Source of the DNA: DATGKD01 sp035294855
GTDB lineage: Bacteria; Actinomycetota; Acidimicrobiia; Acidimicrobiales; UBA8190
Direction of reading: 5' to 3'
NCBI GenBank assembly: GCA_035294855.1
Contig: DATGKD010000073.1
Coordinates: 1 to 10,367, forward strand
Length of the DNA: 10,367 nucleotides
Part shown: positions 1 through 6,781 of the stretch, in pieces
How the letters are laid out: the number at the start of each line of letters is the position of its first letter
How positions within the stretch are numbered: the first letter of the stretch is position 1
Position numbers and translations under genes: made by a program
The notes under the pieces: generated by a model
Seen by the model: the letters and a program-made list of their open reading frames with translations, nothing else
Databases searched by the model: none
What the model was told of the DNA's origin: nothing

Positions 1-1011
1 TCGACCCGCTACGTCAACTTCGACGCCCCGTACCTGCAGAAGGCGTTGCAGATGGCCGGCTACAGCTCGTCGCAGTTCAAGATCGACAACGCGCAGGGAT
101 CTGACGCCACAGAACTCGCCGACGCCCAGGCGGACATCTCCCTCGGCGCCAGCGTGCTCATCTTCGACCCGCTCGACAGCACGGTCGGTGCTCAGGTCCA
201 GTCCTACGCCCAGCAACACGGCGTGGCGCTGATCAGCTACGACCGGGCGACCTTCCAGGGATCGAAGACCTACTACGTGAGCTTCGACAACGTCCAGGTG
301 GGCAAGCTCATCGGCCAGGGCTTCGAGCAGTGCGTCTCGGATTGGAACGTCTCGAGTCCGAAGGTGTTCGAGCTCGACGGCGGTGAGGACACCGACCCCA
401 ACGCGGTGTCGTTCGCTCAGGGCTACAACTCGGTCATCTGGGGAACGACCAACACGCCGCTGTCGGCGGGCATGACCAACAGCAAGGGCTACACGTTGGT
501 CGGCGACCAGATCACCCCCGGATGGACCAACGCCACGGGCGCGACGATCTTCCAGCAGCAGTTCACCGCGCACCCCCAGATCAACGCCACGGTCGAGGCC
601 AACGACGGCCTCGCCAACGCGGTGATCACCGATCTGAAGAACGCGGGTGTGGGCGCCAAGAAGATCCCCACCACGGGCCAGGACGCCACGTTGCAGGGCA
701 TGGAGAACATCCTGCAGGGCTACCAGTGCGGGTCGGTCTACAAGCCGGTCTACCTCGAGGCCCAGGCAGCGGTAGCGCTGGCGACGATCCTGCGGGACAA
801 CAAGACGCCGCCTTCGGCGCTCGTGAACGGCACCACCAACCCGCCGAAGGGTGTCCAGGGGAACTCGCAACCCGCCGTCCTCCTCACCCCGACGTGGGTG
901 ACGACGACGAACATGAACTCCACGGTCATCAAGGACCAGTTCATCTCGGCGTCGTCGCTGTGCTCGGCGGTGGGCAACAGCGTGTGCACATCAGCGGGCA
1001 TCACGCCGTGA
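1..1011 (+). CDS. Sugar ABC transporter substrate-binding protein, XylF-like (5' partial)
   Basis: This is the extracellular solute-binding component of a sugar ABC importer, expected to be lipid-anchored or secreted. The reading frame is open from the first base, so the signal peptide and N-terminus lie outside the window; the first Met (base 46) is internal. About 336 residues are visible. They follow the type I periplasmic-binding-protein (Peripla_BP_4) layout: an inter-lobe segment 'VLIFDPLDS', 'ALISYDRA', then 'VEANDGLANAVITDLKNAG' and 'TTGQDATLQGMENILQGYQ', followed by 'SVYKPVYLEAQ'. The GQDA and VYKP segments resemble the D-xylose-binding XylF group (COG4213). Two Cys codons near the C-terminus (961-963 and 985-987) could form a disulfide in the exported protein. 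The adjacent ATPase and permease genes support the role. The exact sugar (xylose, ribose, fructose or other) cannot be read from sequence. Family confidence is high, substrate confidence low. Confidence 0.9.
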   Translation, partial: STRYVNFDAPYLQKALQMAGYSSSQFKIDNAQGSDATELADAQADISLGASVLIFDPLDSTVGAQVQSYAQQHGVALISYDRATFQGSKTYYVSFDNVQVGKLIGQGFEQCVSDWNVSSPKVFELDGGEDTDPNAVSFAQGYNSVIWGTTNTPLSAGMTNSKGYTLVGDQITPGWTNATGATIFQQQFTAHPQINATVEANDGLANAVITDLKNAGVGAKKIPTTGQDATLQGMENILQGYQCGSVYKPVYLEAQAAVALATILRDNKTPPSALVNGTTNPPKGVQGNSQPAVLLTPTWVTTTNMNSTVIKDQFISASSLCSAVGNSVCTSAGITP

Positions 1012-1032
1012 TCTAGGCGAACCGACAACGGG

Positions 1033-1076
1033 CACCGCCACCGCCACCGCCACCGCTCCACGCGGTGGCGGTGGCG
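1033..1076 (+). terminator. Strong GC stem-loop between binding-protein and ATPase genes
   Basis: Four tandem CACCGC hexamers (1033-1056) are followed by their reverse complement. Bases 1042-1056 can pair perfectly with 1062-1076, giving a 15-bp stem with a 5-nt loop (tccac). No U-tract follows, so it is not a textbook intrinsic terminator. It starts 22 nt after the stop codon of the binding protein. Such structures between solute-binding-protein genes and downstream transporter genes commonly attenuate readthrough or protect the upstream mRNA, giving excess binding protein. That role is inference; the palindrome itself is directly visible. Confidence 0.6.
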
Positions 1077-1128
1077 CGTTGGTCCCCGTGCAATTGCTCA
1101 ATTGCCGTAGGCTCACAGAGGGGGAGAA

Positions 1129-1926
1129 ATGGCCGAGGCGCACATGGGCGAGCCGCTGCTCAAGGTTCGAGGTCTTTCCAAGAGCTTCGGCGCGGTGCAG
1201 GCGTTGTCCCAGGTGGACCTGGACGTTCCGTCGGGACACGTCACGGCTCTGTGTGGCGACAACGGGGCCGGCAAGTCCGTGCTCATCAAGTGCATCTCCG
1301 GCATCTACGAACCCGAGCGCGGCCACATCTCCTGGGAGGGTCGGCCCGTTCGCATCCGCAACGCCCATGACGCCTCCGCGTTGGGCATCGAGACCGTGTA
1401 CCAGGACCTCGCGCTGTGCGACAACCTCGACATCGTCCAGAACATGTTCCTGGGCCGCGAGCGTCTCCGCCACGGGGTGCTCGACGAGGACGACATGGAG
1501 CGTGCCGCGGCCCAGACGCTCGCCGGGCTGCGCGTCACCACCGTGCGTTCGATCCGGCAGCCGGTCGGCTCGCTATCCGGTGGCCAGCGTCAGTCGGTGG
1601 CGGTCGCCAAGGCGGTGATGTGGAACTCCAAGCTCGTCATCATGGACGAACCCACCGCCGCCTTGGGCGTGGCCCAGACCACGCAGGTGCTCGACCTCAT
1701 CGGCCGGCTGCGCGACCAGGGGTTGGCCGTCGTGGTGGTCTCCCACAACCTGAACGACGTCTTCGCCGTGGCCGACCGGATCGCCGTCTTGCACCTGGGG
1801 CGGATGGTCGTGGAGAAGGCGACGTCGGAGCTCGACCGCCAGAGCGTCGTGGAGTACATGACGACCGGCGGCTTGGGGGTCACCTCGGCCGGCGCGGCCC
1901 GCGGCGACGGGGCGCTGCGATCATGA
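1129..1926 (+). CDS. Sugar ABC transporter ATP-binding protein, single-domain (FrcA/XylG-like)
   Basis: This cytoplasmic ATPase powers the sugar importer. Its 265 residues hold one complete nucleotide-binding domain. Walker A is 'GDNGAGKS' (about 39-46), the signature is 'LSGGQRQ' (about 149-155), Walker B is 'LVIMDEP' (about 169-175) followed by the 'TAALGV' typical of the carbohydrate CUT2 class, and the H-loop His is in 'VVSHN'. The Q-loop is in 'ETVYQDLAL'. Classical XylG, RbsA and MglA are about 500 aa with two fused domains; this protein is half that size, as in the fructose importer FrcA, so it should act as a homodimer. The ATG start is supported by the purine-rich Shine-Dalgarno AGGGGGAG (1119-1126), 2 nt before the start. 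A TAGGCT hexamer at 1108-1113 could be a -10 element. Its stop overlaps the permease start (ATGA), implying translational coupling. Confidence 0.93.
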   Translation: MAEAHMGEPLLKVRGLSKSFGAVQALSQVDLDVPSGHVTALCGDNGAGKSVLIKCISGIYEPERGHISWEGRPVRIRNAHDASALGIETVYQDLALCDNLDIVQNMFLGRERLRHGVLDEDDMERAAAQTLAGLRVTTVRSIRQPVGSLSGGQRQSVAVAKAVMWNSKLVIMDEPTAALGVAQTTQVLDLIGRLRDQGLAVVVVSHNLNDVFAVADRIAVLHLGRMVVEKATSELDRQSVVEYMTTGGLGVTSAGAARGDGALRS

Positions 1927-3299
1927 CCCGAGCCGACCCCGATCCGACCGCCACCGGTCCGGGTGCGCCCGCCGGCGTGGGCGCACCCGTGGAGCCGGGT
2001 GACGACCTGACGGCGGCCGAGAGCAGCGCGCCCCTCGTCCCCCCGGAGATCATCGCCCAATCGCTCGGCGACTACCTGCGCGCGCAGGTCGTCCGGGTGA
2101 GAAGCGGCGAAAGCGGGGTCCTCCCCGTCCTCCTGGCGCTCGTGGTGATCGTCGTCGTCTTCCAGATCATCAGCCCGGGCCACGTCTTCTTGTCGGCCGG
2201 CAACGTCGTGAACCTGTTCCAGCAGAGCTCGTACTTCATGGTGTTCGCCATGGCCGAGATCTTCGCCCTGTTGCTCGGTGAGATCGACCTGTCGATCGGC
2301 TTCGTCGGACCGGTCGGCGCCGTGATCGCGGTGCAGCTCGTGCAGCCCGCCACCACCAACTGGCCGTGGTTCCCGGCCATCGTGGTGGCGTTGGTCGCGT
2401 GCGCCCTCATCGGTGGAGCACAGGGCACGCTGGTGACCCGCCTGCGGCTCCCCTCGTTCATCGTCACCCTGGCCGGTCTGCTCATCTTCAACGGCGTGCT
2501 GCTCATCGTCCTGGCCTACGGGCCGTTCTCGGGCTACCCCAGCCTGGGCGGCATCCATGCCAACCCGCACGCCCTCTACGACCTGATGTGGGGCCACGTG
2601 AGCCCGGGGGTCGGCTGGATCGCCATGGCCGCCATCGTCGGGGCGTGGGGCCTCATGACGTTCCTGCGTGACACGCGTCGGCGGCGAAGTGGCCTGGTGG
2701 CCCCTCCACTCAGCCTCACCTTCATCAAGATCGTCCTCATGGCGGTCGTGGGCATCGCGGTGGTGTGGGTGTGCAACGTCAACCGCGCCCACATCGGCAC
2801 CCTGGAAGGGGTGCCGTGGTCGATCTTCATCGTCCTCGGCGTGTTCGCGGCCTGGACGTTCCTGCTCCAGCGCACGACGTACGGGCGTTACGTCTACGCC
2901 ATCGGGGGCAACCCCGAGGCGGCCCGCCGCGCCGGGATCAACGTCGCCATGGTCCGGACGATCGCCTTCGTGCTGTGTTCGGTCACCGCGGGGATCGCCG
3001 GCCTGCTGTATGCGTCCTACCTGGGAGGGATGTCCAACAACGTGCCCGGCGGGCAGCTCGTCCTCTATGCAGTCGCCGGAGCCGTCATCGGTGGCACCTC
3101 GCTGTTCGGGGGGAGGGGCAAGATCGCGCACGGGGTTCTCGGAGGACTCGTCATCGGCGGTATCTACAACGGCACGTACCTCTTAGGGCTGCAGGTGCAG
3201 TGGCAGTTCATCGTCACCGGGTGCGTGCTCATCGTCGCGGTGACCATCGACGCCCTGTCGCGCCGGGGCACGACGACGGGCGCGTCAGGCCGATTCTGA
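1923..3299 (+). CDS. Sugar ABC transporter permease, XylH-like
   Basis: This is the membrane-spanning subunit of the sugar importer (BPD_transp_2 family, COG4214-like), with 458 residues. The start is the ATG inside the ATGA overlap with the ATPase stop; the frame stays open further upstream, but that stretch lies inside the ATPase gene. The first 60 or so residues are Pro/Ala/Asp-rich and probably a disordered cytoplasmic tail. The first membrane segment is at about 66-83 ('VLPVLLALVVIVVVFQII'), followed by 'EIFALLLGEIDLSIG', the conserved loop of this family, and about ten hydrophobic segments in total. The motif 'GGNPEAARRAGI' (about 329-340) is the cytoplasmic coupling motif that contacts the ATPase. 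'GGTSLFGGRGKIAHGVLGG' near the C-terminus is also characteristic. A basic cytoplasmic loop (DTRRRRSG) in mid-protein matches the XylH layout. Substrate not determinable. Confidence 0.93.
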   Translation: MTRADPDPTATGPGAPAGVGAPVEPGDDLTAAESSAPLVPPEIIAQSLGDYLRAQVVRVRSGESGVLPVLLALVVIVVVFQIISPGHVFLSAGNVVNLFQQSSYFMVFAMAEIFALLLGEIDLSIGFVGPVGAVIAVQLVQPATTNWPWFPAIVVALVACALIGGAQGTLVTRLRLPSFIVTLAGLLIFNGVLLIVLAYGPFSGYPSLGGIHANPHALYDLMWGHVSPGVGWIAMAAIVGAWGLMTFLRDTRRRRSGLVAPPLSLTFIKIVLMAVVGIAVVWVCNVNRAHIGTLEGVPWSIFIVLGVFAAWTFLLQRTTYGRYVYAIGGNPEAARRAGINVAMVRTIAFVLCSVTAGIAGLLYASYLGGMSNNVPGGQLVLYAVAGAVIGGTSLFGGRGKIAHGVLGGLVIGGIYNGTYLLGLQVQWQFIVTGCVLIVAVTIDALSRRGTTTGASGRF

Positions 3300-3333
3300 G
3301 CCGCGCTCGATCGTTGACGTCGCCCGCGTAGCC

Positions 3334-3348
3334 GGCACGGGGCGTGCC
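3334..3348. terminator. Small hairpin in the convergent gap (weak candidate)
   Basis: The 55-nt gap between the converging permease and hydrolase genes contains GGCAC (3334-3338) and GTGCC (3344-3348), which can pair around a 5-nt loop. The stem is only 5 bp and no T-tract follows on either strand, so a bidirectional terminator role is a guess based mainly on position. Confidence 0.25.
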
Positions 3349-3354
3349 CCCGCG

Positions 3355-4293
3355 TCACGCCCGAACAGACGGCAAGCCGGCGCCTTGGCGCTCGTCGAGG
3401 CTCAGGGTCGCTTTCACCGGGTAATGGTCGGAGCCGCCGATGCGGAGCACTTCGCCGTTCGTCACCCGCAGCGCGCCTCGCACGAAGATGTGATCGCTCT
3501 GCGCCAGCGGCCACGCCGACCAGCTCGGCCACGTCCGGCCTCGCACCGCTTGCTCCCAGCCGGGGAACAGTGCCCGCAGGGGTGGGCCCCACAGGTTCAT
3601 GTCGCCCACGAGGACGATCGGCGCGCCCGCCGGATCGTCGGCGCGGGGGATTTCGGGCGGCACGCTGCCCGCGCGTCCGAGGCCCGAGGAGACCGGTTGC
3701 CCGGGGCCGGGCACCGCGGAGGCCTCGAGCGCCCGCCGCAGCCGGCCCACGTGCAATGGCGAGCCATGGCTGAGGTGGGCGAAGTGCGTGCCGACGACGG
3801 TGACCCGCGCCCCCGCGTCGAGCTCCGCCACGATGGCACCACGGCGCGCCGGGTCGTTGCGCAATTGGCCGAGGTCCACCGTCCTCGTGCGCAGGACGGG
3901 CAGACGCGACAACACGGCGATGCCCCAGCTGCCGCGCTCAGCCGGGCGCCCGGCGGTCGCCCGCCATCGCCCCCGCACCGGGGCGCCCGCCCGGTTGTGG
4001 TTGAGGCGCATGCCGTGCGCCCGCCGCTCCCACAAGCGAGGTCCCCAGCGGGGCCCGGGGTCGGGCGGCGGGGCGAGGATGCGGCCCCGGGCGAGGGCCA
4101 GCTCGCACAGGCCGTAGCCCAATTCGTCGGCGACCCGATGCGCCAGGGGGCGGCCGACGTCGGGTGACCACGCCTCCTGGAGGACGAGCACATCCGCGTC
4201 GACCTGCGCGCAGGGGCCGACGACGTCGAAGGGCCGACCCCATCCGTCGACACCGCCGTGCACGTTGTAGGACGCGATCGTCACCTCGGACAT
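3355..4293 (-). CDS. Endonuclease/exonuclease/phosphatase family hydrolase
   Basis: This metal-dependent phosphoesterase has the EEP fold (DNase I/AP-endonuclease/sphingomyelinase superfamily) and 312 residues. All expected catalytic positions are visible: Asn10 in 'SYNVHGG', Glu40 in 'LVLQEAW' (Mg2+ ligand), His170 in 'VGTHFAHLSHG', Asp231 and Asn233 in 'LVGDMNLWG', Asp267 in 'QSDHIFV', and the terminal Asp289-His290 pair in 'GGSDHYPV'. No signal peptide or membrane segment is seen, so it is probably cytoplasmic. The central part (about 75-125) is an Arg/Pro-rich insertion between the core strands. The substrate (nucleic acid, phospholipid or nucleotide) cannot be assigned from these motifs. 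It has no operon partner: the sugar permease converges on it and the next gene diverges. The ATG lies 9 nt after a TAGCCT -10-like hexamer, so the 5' leader may be only 2-3 nt. Confidence 0.88.
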   Translation of the reverse strand: MSEVTIASYNVHGGVDGWGRPFDVVGPCAQVDADVLVLQEAWSPDVGRPLAHRVADELGYGLCELALARGRILAPPPDPGPRWGPRLWERRAHGMRLNHNRAGAPVRGRWRATAGRPAERGSWGIAVLSRLPVLRTRTVDLGQLRNDPARRGAIVAELDAGARVTVVGTHFAHLSHGSPLHVGRLRRALEASAVPGPGQPVSSGLGRAGSVPPEIPRADDPAGAPIVLVGDMNLWGPPLRALFPGWEQAVRGRTWPSWSAWPLAQSDHIFVRGALRVTNGEVLRIGGSDHYPVKATLSLDERQGAGLPSVRA

Positions 4294-4302
4294 CGACCGA
4301 GC

Positions 4303-4308
4303 AGGCTA
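4303..4308 (-). promoter_or_regulatory. Candidate -10 element (TAGCCT) of the EEP hydrolase gene
   Basis: Read on the - strand, TAGCCT fits the TANNNT -10 pattern and ends 9 nt before the ATG at 4293. Transcription would then start 2-3 nt upstream of the start codon. No clear -35 was found. The same hexamer precedes the DUF429 gene at 6024-6029. Confidence 0.35.
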
Positions 4309-4522
4309 CGACGCGGGCACGCCTCGGCGCGCCACCCGGCGCGGTGCCGACAGGCTCGGTCGGTGCACTCGGCATCGCGTGGCCGCCACGGCGCGTGTCG
4401 AAGCGTGCGCCCGGCGGCCGGCGACGGCGCCCACCGTCCGACACCCTCCGTGACCTGCTCAACCACGGTCACGGCGTGCCGATATCAACCTGGTGCGCCG
4501 GCGGGGGGCGGTTGCACGGAGC

Positions 4523-4528
4523 AGGGGG
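4523..4528 (+). promoter_or_regulatory. Ribosome binding site deciding the start at 4534
   Basis: AGGGGG is 5 nt upstream of the ATG at 4534. The open frame extends much further upstream (to at least 4258), but that part reads as low-complexity Arg/His-rich sequence and overlaps the divergent hydrolase gene. This site therefore selects 4534 as the start. Confidence 0.5.
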
Positions 4529-4533
4529 ACGGG

Positions 4534-5727
4534 ATGGCCGTACCAGGGGTGCTGGGGATCGTCCGGCAGGACCGGGTGTCGCTCCTCCATCGGCTCGCGG
4601 CGGTCGTCATCGACGTGGTCAGCCGGGTTCGGATTCCGATGGTTCGTGCCGGGGCGCCATCGGGGACGACCGAGCAAACCGCGCCTCGGGCGCGACCCGA
4701 TGCCGTCCGGCGGTGGCACAGCCCCGTCCTCGCCCCCCCCGGCGCCTTCCGAGACCGGGCCGTCGCCGACGGGCTCCTCACCTCGGACCTCGTGCCGCGC
4801 CCCGGCGACACCTGGGACTGTGTCTTCGACTTTGCGTTGTCCTACGACGGCAACGCCTACTGGGACGGCCTGTCGGTGCTCGCCGCCCGGATCCACACCA
4901 CCTGGAGGCGCGACGAGTCACTCCCCGGTGAGCTCGGAGCGCTGCGCGCCTGCCTCTTCCACGAGCAACGGCGCTGGCACCACTTCGGAAGCGAACCTGA
5001 CGGGCGTTCCGCGGCGTACATCTGGGCTCTCGTCGACGCCATCCGCGCACATCCCGCGGTCCGTACCGGCGAGCCCCCACCGCCGACGAGCACGCTGACG
5101 TCGCCGACGGCCGCACCGGCTGCTCGGGACGAGCTGCGTCGTCCTCGCCACGGACGCATCGAGCTGGTGCTCCGAGCTGAGGTGGGTTCCGAGGGCGACG
5201 AGCCCGCCGCGGCCCCGGTGGTGGCGCTGCGGCCCGCAACCGCGCGCCAGCGGGCGGAAGCCGGTCCGTGCACCGACGTCCGGGTGGTCGCCCTGCCGGC
5301 CGTGAACGCCTTGGCGGGAGACGCCGCGGTGGCCCCGACGCAGGGCGCGCCCGCGTCGAGGCGCGCGCATCCCTCCATGGGGAGGGTCGGTGCCGCCTCG
5401 GCCGTGGCGCCCGAGGTGCGTCCCCGCCCGGCCACGGTCGTCGCTCTCGAGGGTGAGCGCGGCGCGCGGGCCTTCACCCGCGACGACCCTCGGCTCCGAC
5501 GGTGGATGACCGCGCACTCCGACGGCTACGTGCTCAACGTGCGACGTCGGTCGGCGACGGCCGCGACCCTGCACCGCGTGGGGTGCCCGGCGCTCGTGGC
5601 GAGCGACCGAGGAGCCTCGCCGGGGGCGCCGGTCGTCTGCGCATCGGACGTCGCGCCCGTCCGGGCATGGGCGAAGGCCGAGCTCGGCCTGTTACCGACG
5701 ACCTGTCGCCGCTGCCGGCCCGGTTGA
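4534..5727 (+). CDS. Hypothetical protein with C-terminal four-Cys domain
   Basis: I do not recognise this gene by name. It encodes 397 residues. Residues 1-90 have a hydrophobic stretch at about 17-38 that is too weak and too interrupted by charge to call a membrane helix. Residues 91-175 form a compact-looking domain rich in Trp, His and acidic residues ('WDCVFDFALSYDGNAYWDGL', then 'LRACLFHEQRRWHHFG' and 'YIWALVDAIRAHP'). This resembles a segment seen in other actinobacterial hypothetical proteins (from memory). Residues 176-310 are a Pro/Ala-rich linker. Residues 314-397 form a second domain: 'RDDPRLRRWMTAHSDGYVLNVRR', 'LHRVGC', 'VCASDVAPVRAWAKAELG' and 'TTCRRC'. Cys351, Cys369, Cys391 and Cys394 could bind zinc. 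The first domain may sense or bind a ligand and the second may bind nucleic acid, but there is no direct evidence. The 3' end overlaps a small - strand ORF by 36 nt. Confidence 0.75.
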   Translation: MAVPGVLGIVRQDRVSLLHRLAAVVIDVVSRVRIPMVRAGAPSGTTEQTAPRARPDAVRRWHSPVLAPPGAFRDRAVADGLLTSDLVPRPGDTWDCVFDFALSYDGNAYWDGLSVLAARIHTTWRRDESLPGELGALRACLFHEQRRWHHFGSEPDGRSAAYIWALVDAIRAHPAVRTGEPPPPTSTLTSPTAAPAARDELRRPRHGRIELVLRAEVGSEGDEPAAAPVVALRPATARQRAEAGPCTDVRVVALPAVNALAGDAAVAPTQGAPASRRAHPSMGRVGAASAVAPEVRPRPATVVALEGERGARAFTRDDPRLRRWMTAHSDGYVLNVRRRSATAATLHRVGCPALVASDRGASPGAPVVCASDVAPVRAWAKAELGLLPTTCRRCRPG

Positions 5728-5895
5728 CACCGCTCCCGGAGTCTTCGGGCGGTGGCCGACGCGCGGCACCGAGGCAGGCTCGGGCCGGCTCTCGGTGACG
5801 GGCGTGGGATGCACGGTCGCGAGGACCGCGTCGGCATCGGCCAACCAGGCTTCCAGGGCGGCTCGGCGCAGGGCGCGCCGCAACGACGTGCTCAT
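5692..5895 (-). CDS. Small hypothetical protein (67 aa)
   Basis: This is a short ORF of unknown function. Its best support is the Shine-Dalgarno AGGAGGTG (5900-5907, - strand), an eight-base match to the 16S rRNA 3' end, placed 4 nt before the ATG at 5895. The product begins with a basic then amphipathic helix ('MSTSLRRALRRAALEAWLAD') and ends in a Pro/Ser/Arg-rich tail that is probably disordered. It has no Cys and no recognisable motif. Its last 36 nt overlap the 3' end of the convergent 397-aa gene. An upstream in-frame ATG at 5910 would put this Shine-Dalgarno inside the coding region, so I prefer 5895. A - strand TATCAT hexamer (5999-6004) could be its -10 element. It could be a chance ORF, but the ribosome binding site argues against that. 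Confidence 0.5.
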   Translation of the reverse strand: MSTSLRRALRRAALEAWLADADAVLATVHPTPVTESRPEPASVPRVGHRPKTPGAVSTGPAAATGRR

Positions 5896-5899
5896 CGGG

Positions 5900-5907
5900 C
5901 ACCTCCT
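5900..5907 (-). promoter_or_regulatory. Near-perfect Shine-Dalgarno for the 67-aa ORF
   Basis: On the - strand this reads AGGAGGTG, complementary to the anti-Shine-Dalgarno over eight bases, with 4 nt before the ATG (6 nt counted from AGGAGG). It is the strongest ribosome binding site in the window. Confidence 0.6.
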
Positions 5908-5998
5908 CATCGTTCCTGGCTGGGGCACCGCGCCGATGGCCGGATGCCGGACCGTCACAGGGCCAGGTCCCTCGGGTCGCTCTGGATGAGACGACTCG

Positions 5999-6004
5999 AT
6001 GATA
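5999..6004 (-). promoter_or_regulatory. Candidate -10 element (TATCAT) for the 67-aa ORF
   Basis: TATCAT on the - strand is close to the TATAAT consensus and stands out in this GC-rich sequence. It would start transcription near 5992 and leave a leader of about 97 nt. No convincing -35 is visible 17 nt upstream. Confidence 0.3.
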
Positions 6005-6023
6005 GCGGGCGCCGCGCGCCCCG

Positions 6024-6029
6024 TAGCCT
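6024..6029 (+). promoter_or_regulatory. -10 element (TAGCCT) for a leaderless DUF429 transcript
   Basis: TAGCCT ends exactly 6 nt before the ATG at 6036, the spacing at which transcription is expected to begin at the A of the start codon. No Shine-Dalgarno is present before this ATG, consistent with a leaderless mRNA. No clear -35 was seen. Confidence 0.5.
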
Positions 6030-6035
6030 TCGGCA

Positions 6036-6746
6036 ATGGGCGCAGTCCGCGCCGTGGGGATCGACGTGGGAACCGACGCCCATCACGTCGTCGTGGTGAC
6101 GGGGCCCGGACCTGCGCCGCATGTCACGAACGCGCCGGCGGTGAGCGCGGCGCACGTGACCGTTCTCGACGAGCCGGGGGCGCTCGAGGAACTCGAAGCC
6201 GTGTGCGCCCACGCCGACGCGGTCGGCATCGACGCTCCCGACCAACAGACCGACGGCTGCTCGTTGCACGGTGGCGGGCGCGGCCGGTGTGCCGAGGTGG
6301 CGCTCGCGGCCAGCGCCCACGGTCTGGCCACTCGGCTGCTCGGCGGCCCGGTCGGCATGTTGACACCGGCGCGCCAGGCGCCCTTTCCGGCGCGCCTCGG
6401 ATGGATGCACACCGGTTTCGAGCTGTGGCGCCGGCTCCGCGCCGCCTGCCCGGGGGTCCCTTTGTTCGAGGCCTATCCTTCGGGCTCGTTCCGGCGCCTG
6501 GCAGCCGCCGCCGCACCACCTGTCCGCCTCGTACCGCGCGGCAGCCGCGTGGCGGCGGTCCAACGTCTCGCGCTCCTCGCCGACCAGGTCGAGCTGCCGC
6601 CCGGCGCGGCCCTGTGGTGCTTGGACGGTGTCGACGCGCTGGCGGCGGCTCTCGCCGTGTACCACGTGATCGTCGGCGCGGGGTCCGTCGTGGCCGAGCA
6701 CGACCACCCTGGCCACGACGGTTCGCGCATCGTGCTGATGGCCTAG
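6036..6746 (+). CDS. DUF429 domain-containing protein
   Basis: This 236-aa protein matches the layout of DUF429 (PF04250), a family with a predicted RNase H-like fold and no agreed biochemical function. Visible landmarks are the N-terminal strand 'AVGIDVG' with Asp10, the second acidic strand 'AVGIDAP' with Asp66, 'GRCAEVAL' and 'PFPARLGWMHTGFELWRRL' in the middle, the conserved 'LFEAYPSGSF' with Glu145, and the C-terminal 'CLDGVDALAAALAVY' with Asp197 and Asp200. The acidic residues sit where RNase H-like enzymes keep metal ligands, so a nuclease-like or phosphotransfer activity is possible but unproven. The length is usual for the family. It has no signal peptide and is probably cytoplasmic. 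The next gene starts 35 nt downstream but has its own -10-like element, so co-transcription is optional. Confidence 0.8.
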   Translation: MGAVRAVGIDVGTDAHHVVVVTGPGPAPHVTNAPAVSAAHVTVLDEPGALEELEAVCAHADAVGIDAPDQQTDGCSLHGGGRGRCAEVALAASAHGLATRLLGGPVGMLTPARQAPFPARLGWMHTGFELWRRLRAACPGVPLFEAYPSGSFRRLAAAAAPPVRLVPRGSRVAAVQRLALLADQVELPPGAALWCLDGVDALAAALAVYHVIVGAGSVVAEHDHPGHDGSRIVLMA

Positions 6747-6769
6747 CTCGGCCCCGTGTGCCTGCCTCC

Positions 6770-6775
6770 TAGTCT
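6770..6775 (+). promoter_or_regulatory. -10 element (TAGTCT) for a leaderless deacetylase transcript
   Basis: TAGTCT ends 6 nt before the GTG at 6782. No ribosome binding site lies in the 35-nt gap. This supports the GTG as the true start, read from a leaderless message. An ATG at 6777 is in a different frame. Confidence 0.5.
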
Positions 6776-6781
6776 GATGGC

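Noticed and set aside
1033..1056. Tandem CACCGC hexamers considered as a CRISPR or microsatellite locus.
   Set aside because: There are no spacers and only four 6-nt units. The repeat forms one arm of a stem-loop, which explains it better.
1416..1922. Upstream extension of the permease frame.
   Set aside because: This stretch overlaps the conserved ATPase and reads as Arg/Pro-rich sequence. The ATG in the ATGA overlap begins the recognisable permease.
1590..3131. A long 513-codon open frame on the - strand.
   Set aside because: It lies opposite the ATPase and permease, both clearly identified. Its product is Asp/His/Arg-rich low complexity, the usual antisense shadow in high-GC DNA.
3385..4167. 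A 260-codon + strand frame.
   Set aside because: It is antisense to the EEP hydrolase, whose full catalytic motif set is intact. The + strand product has no recognisable family.
4258..4533. Longer N-terminus for the 397-aa hypothetical protein.
   Set aside because: It would overlap the divergent hydrolase start and has low-complexity Arg/His composition. The ribosome binding site favours 4534.
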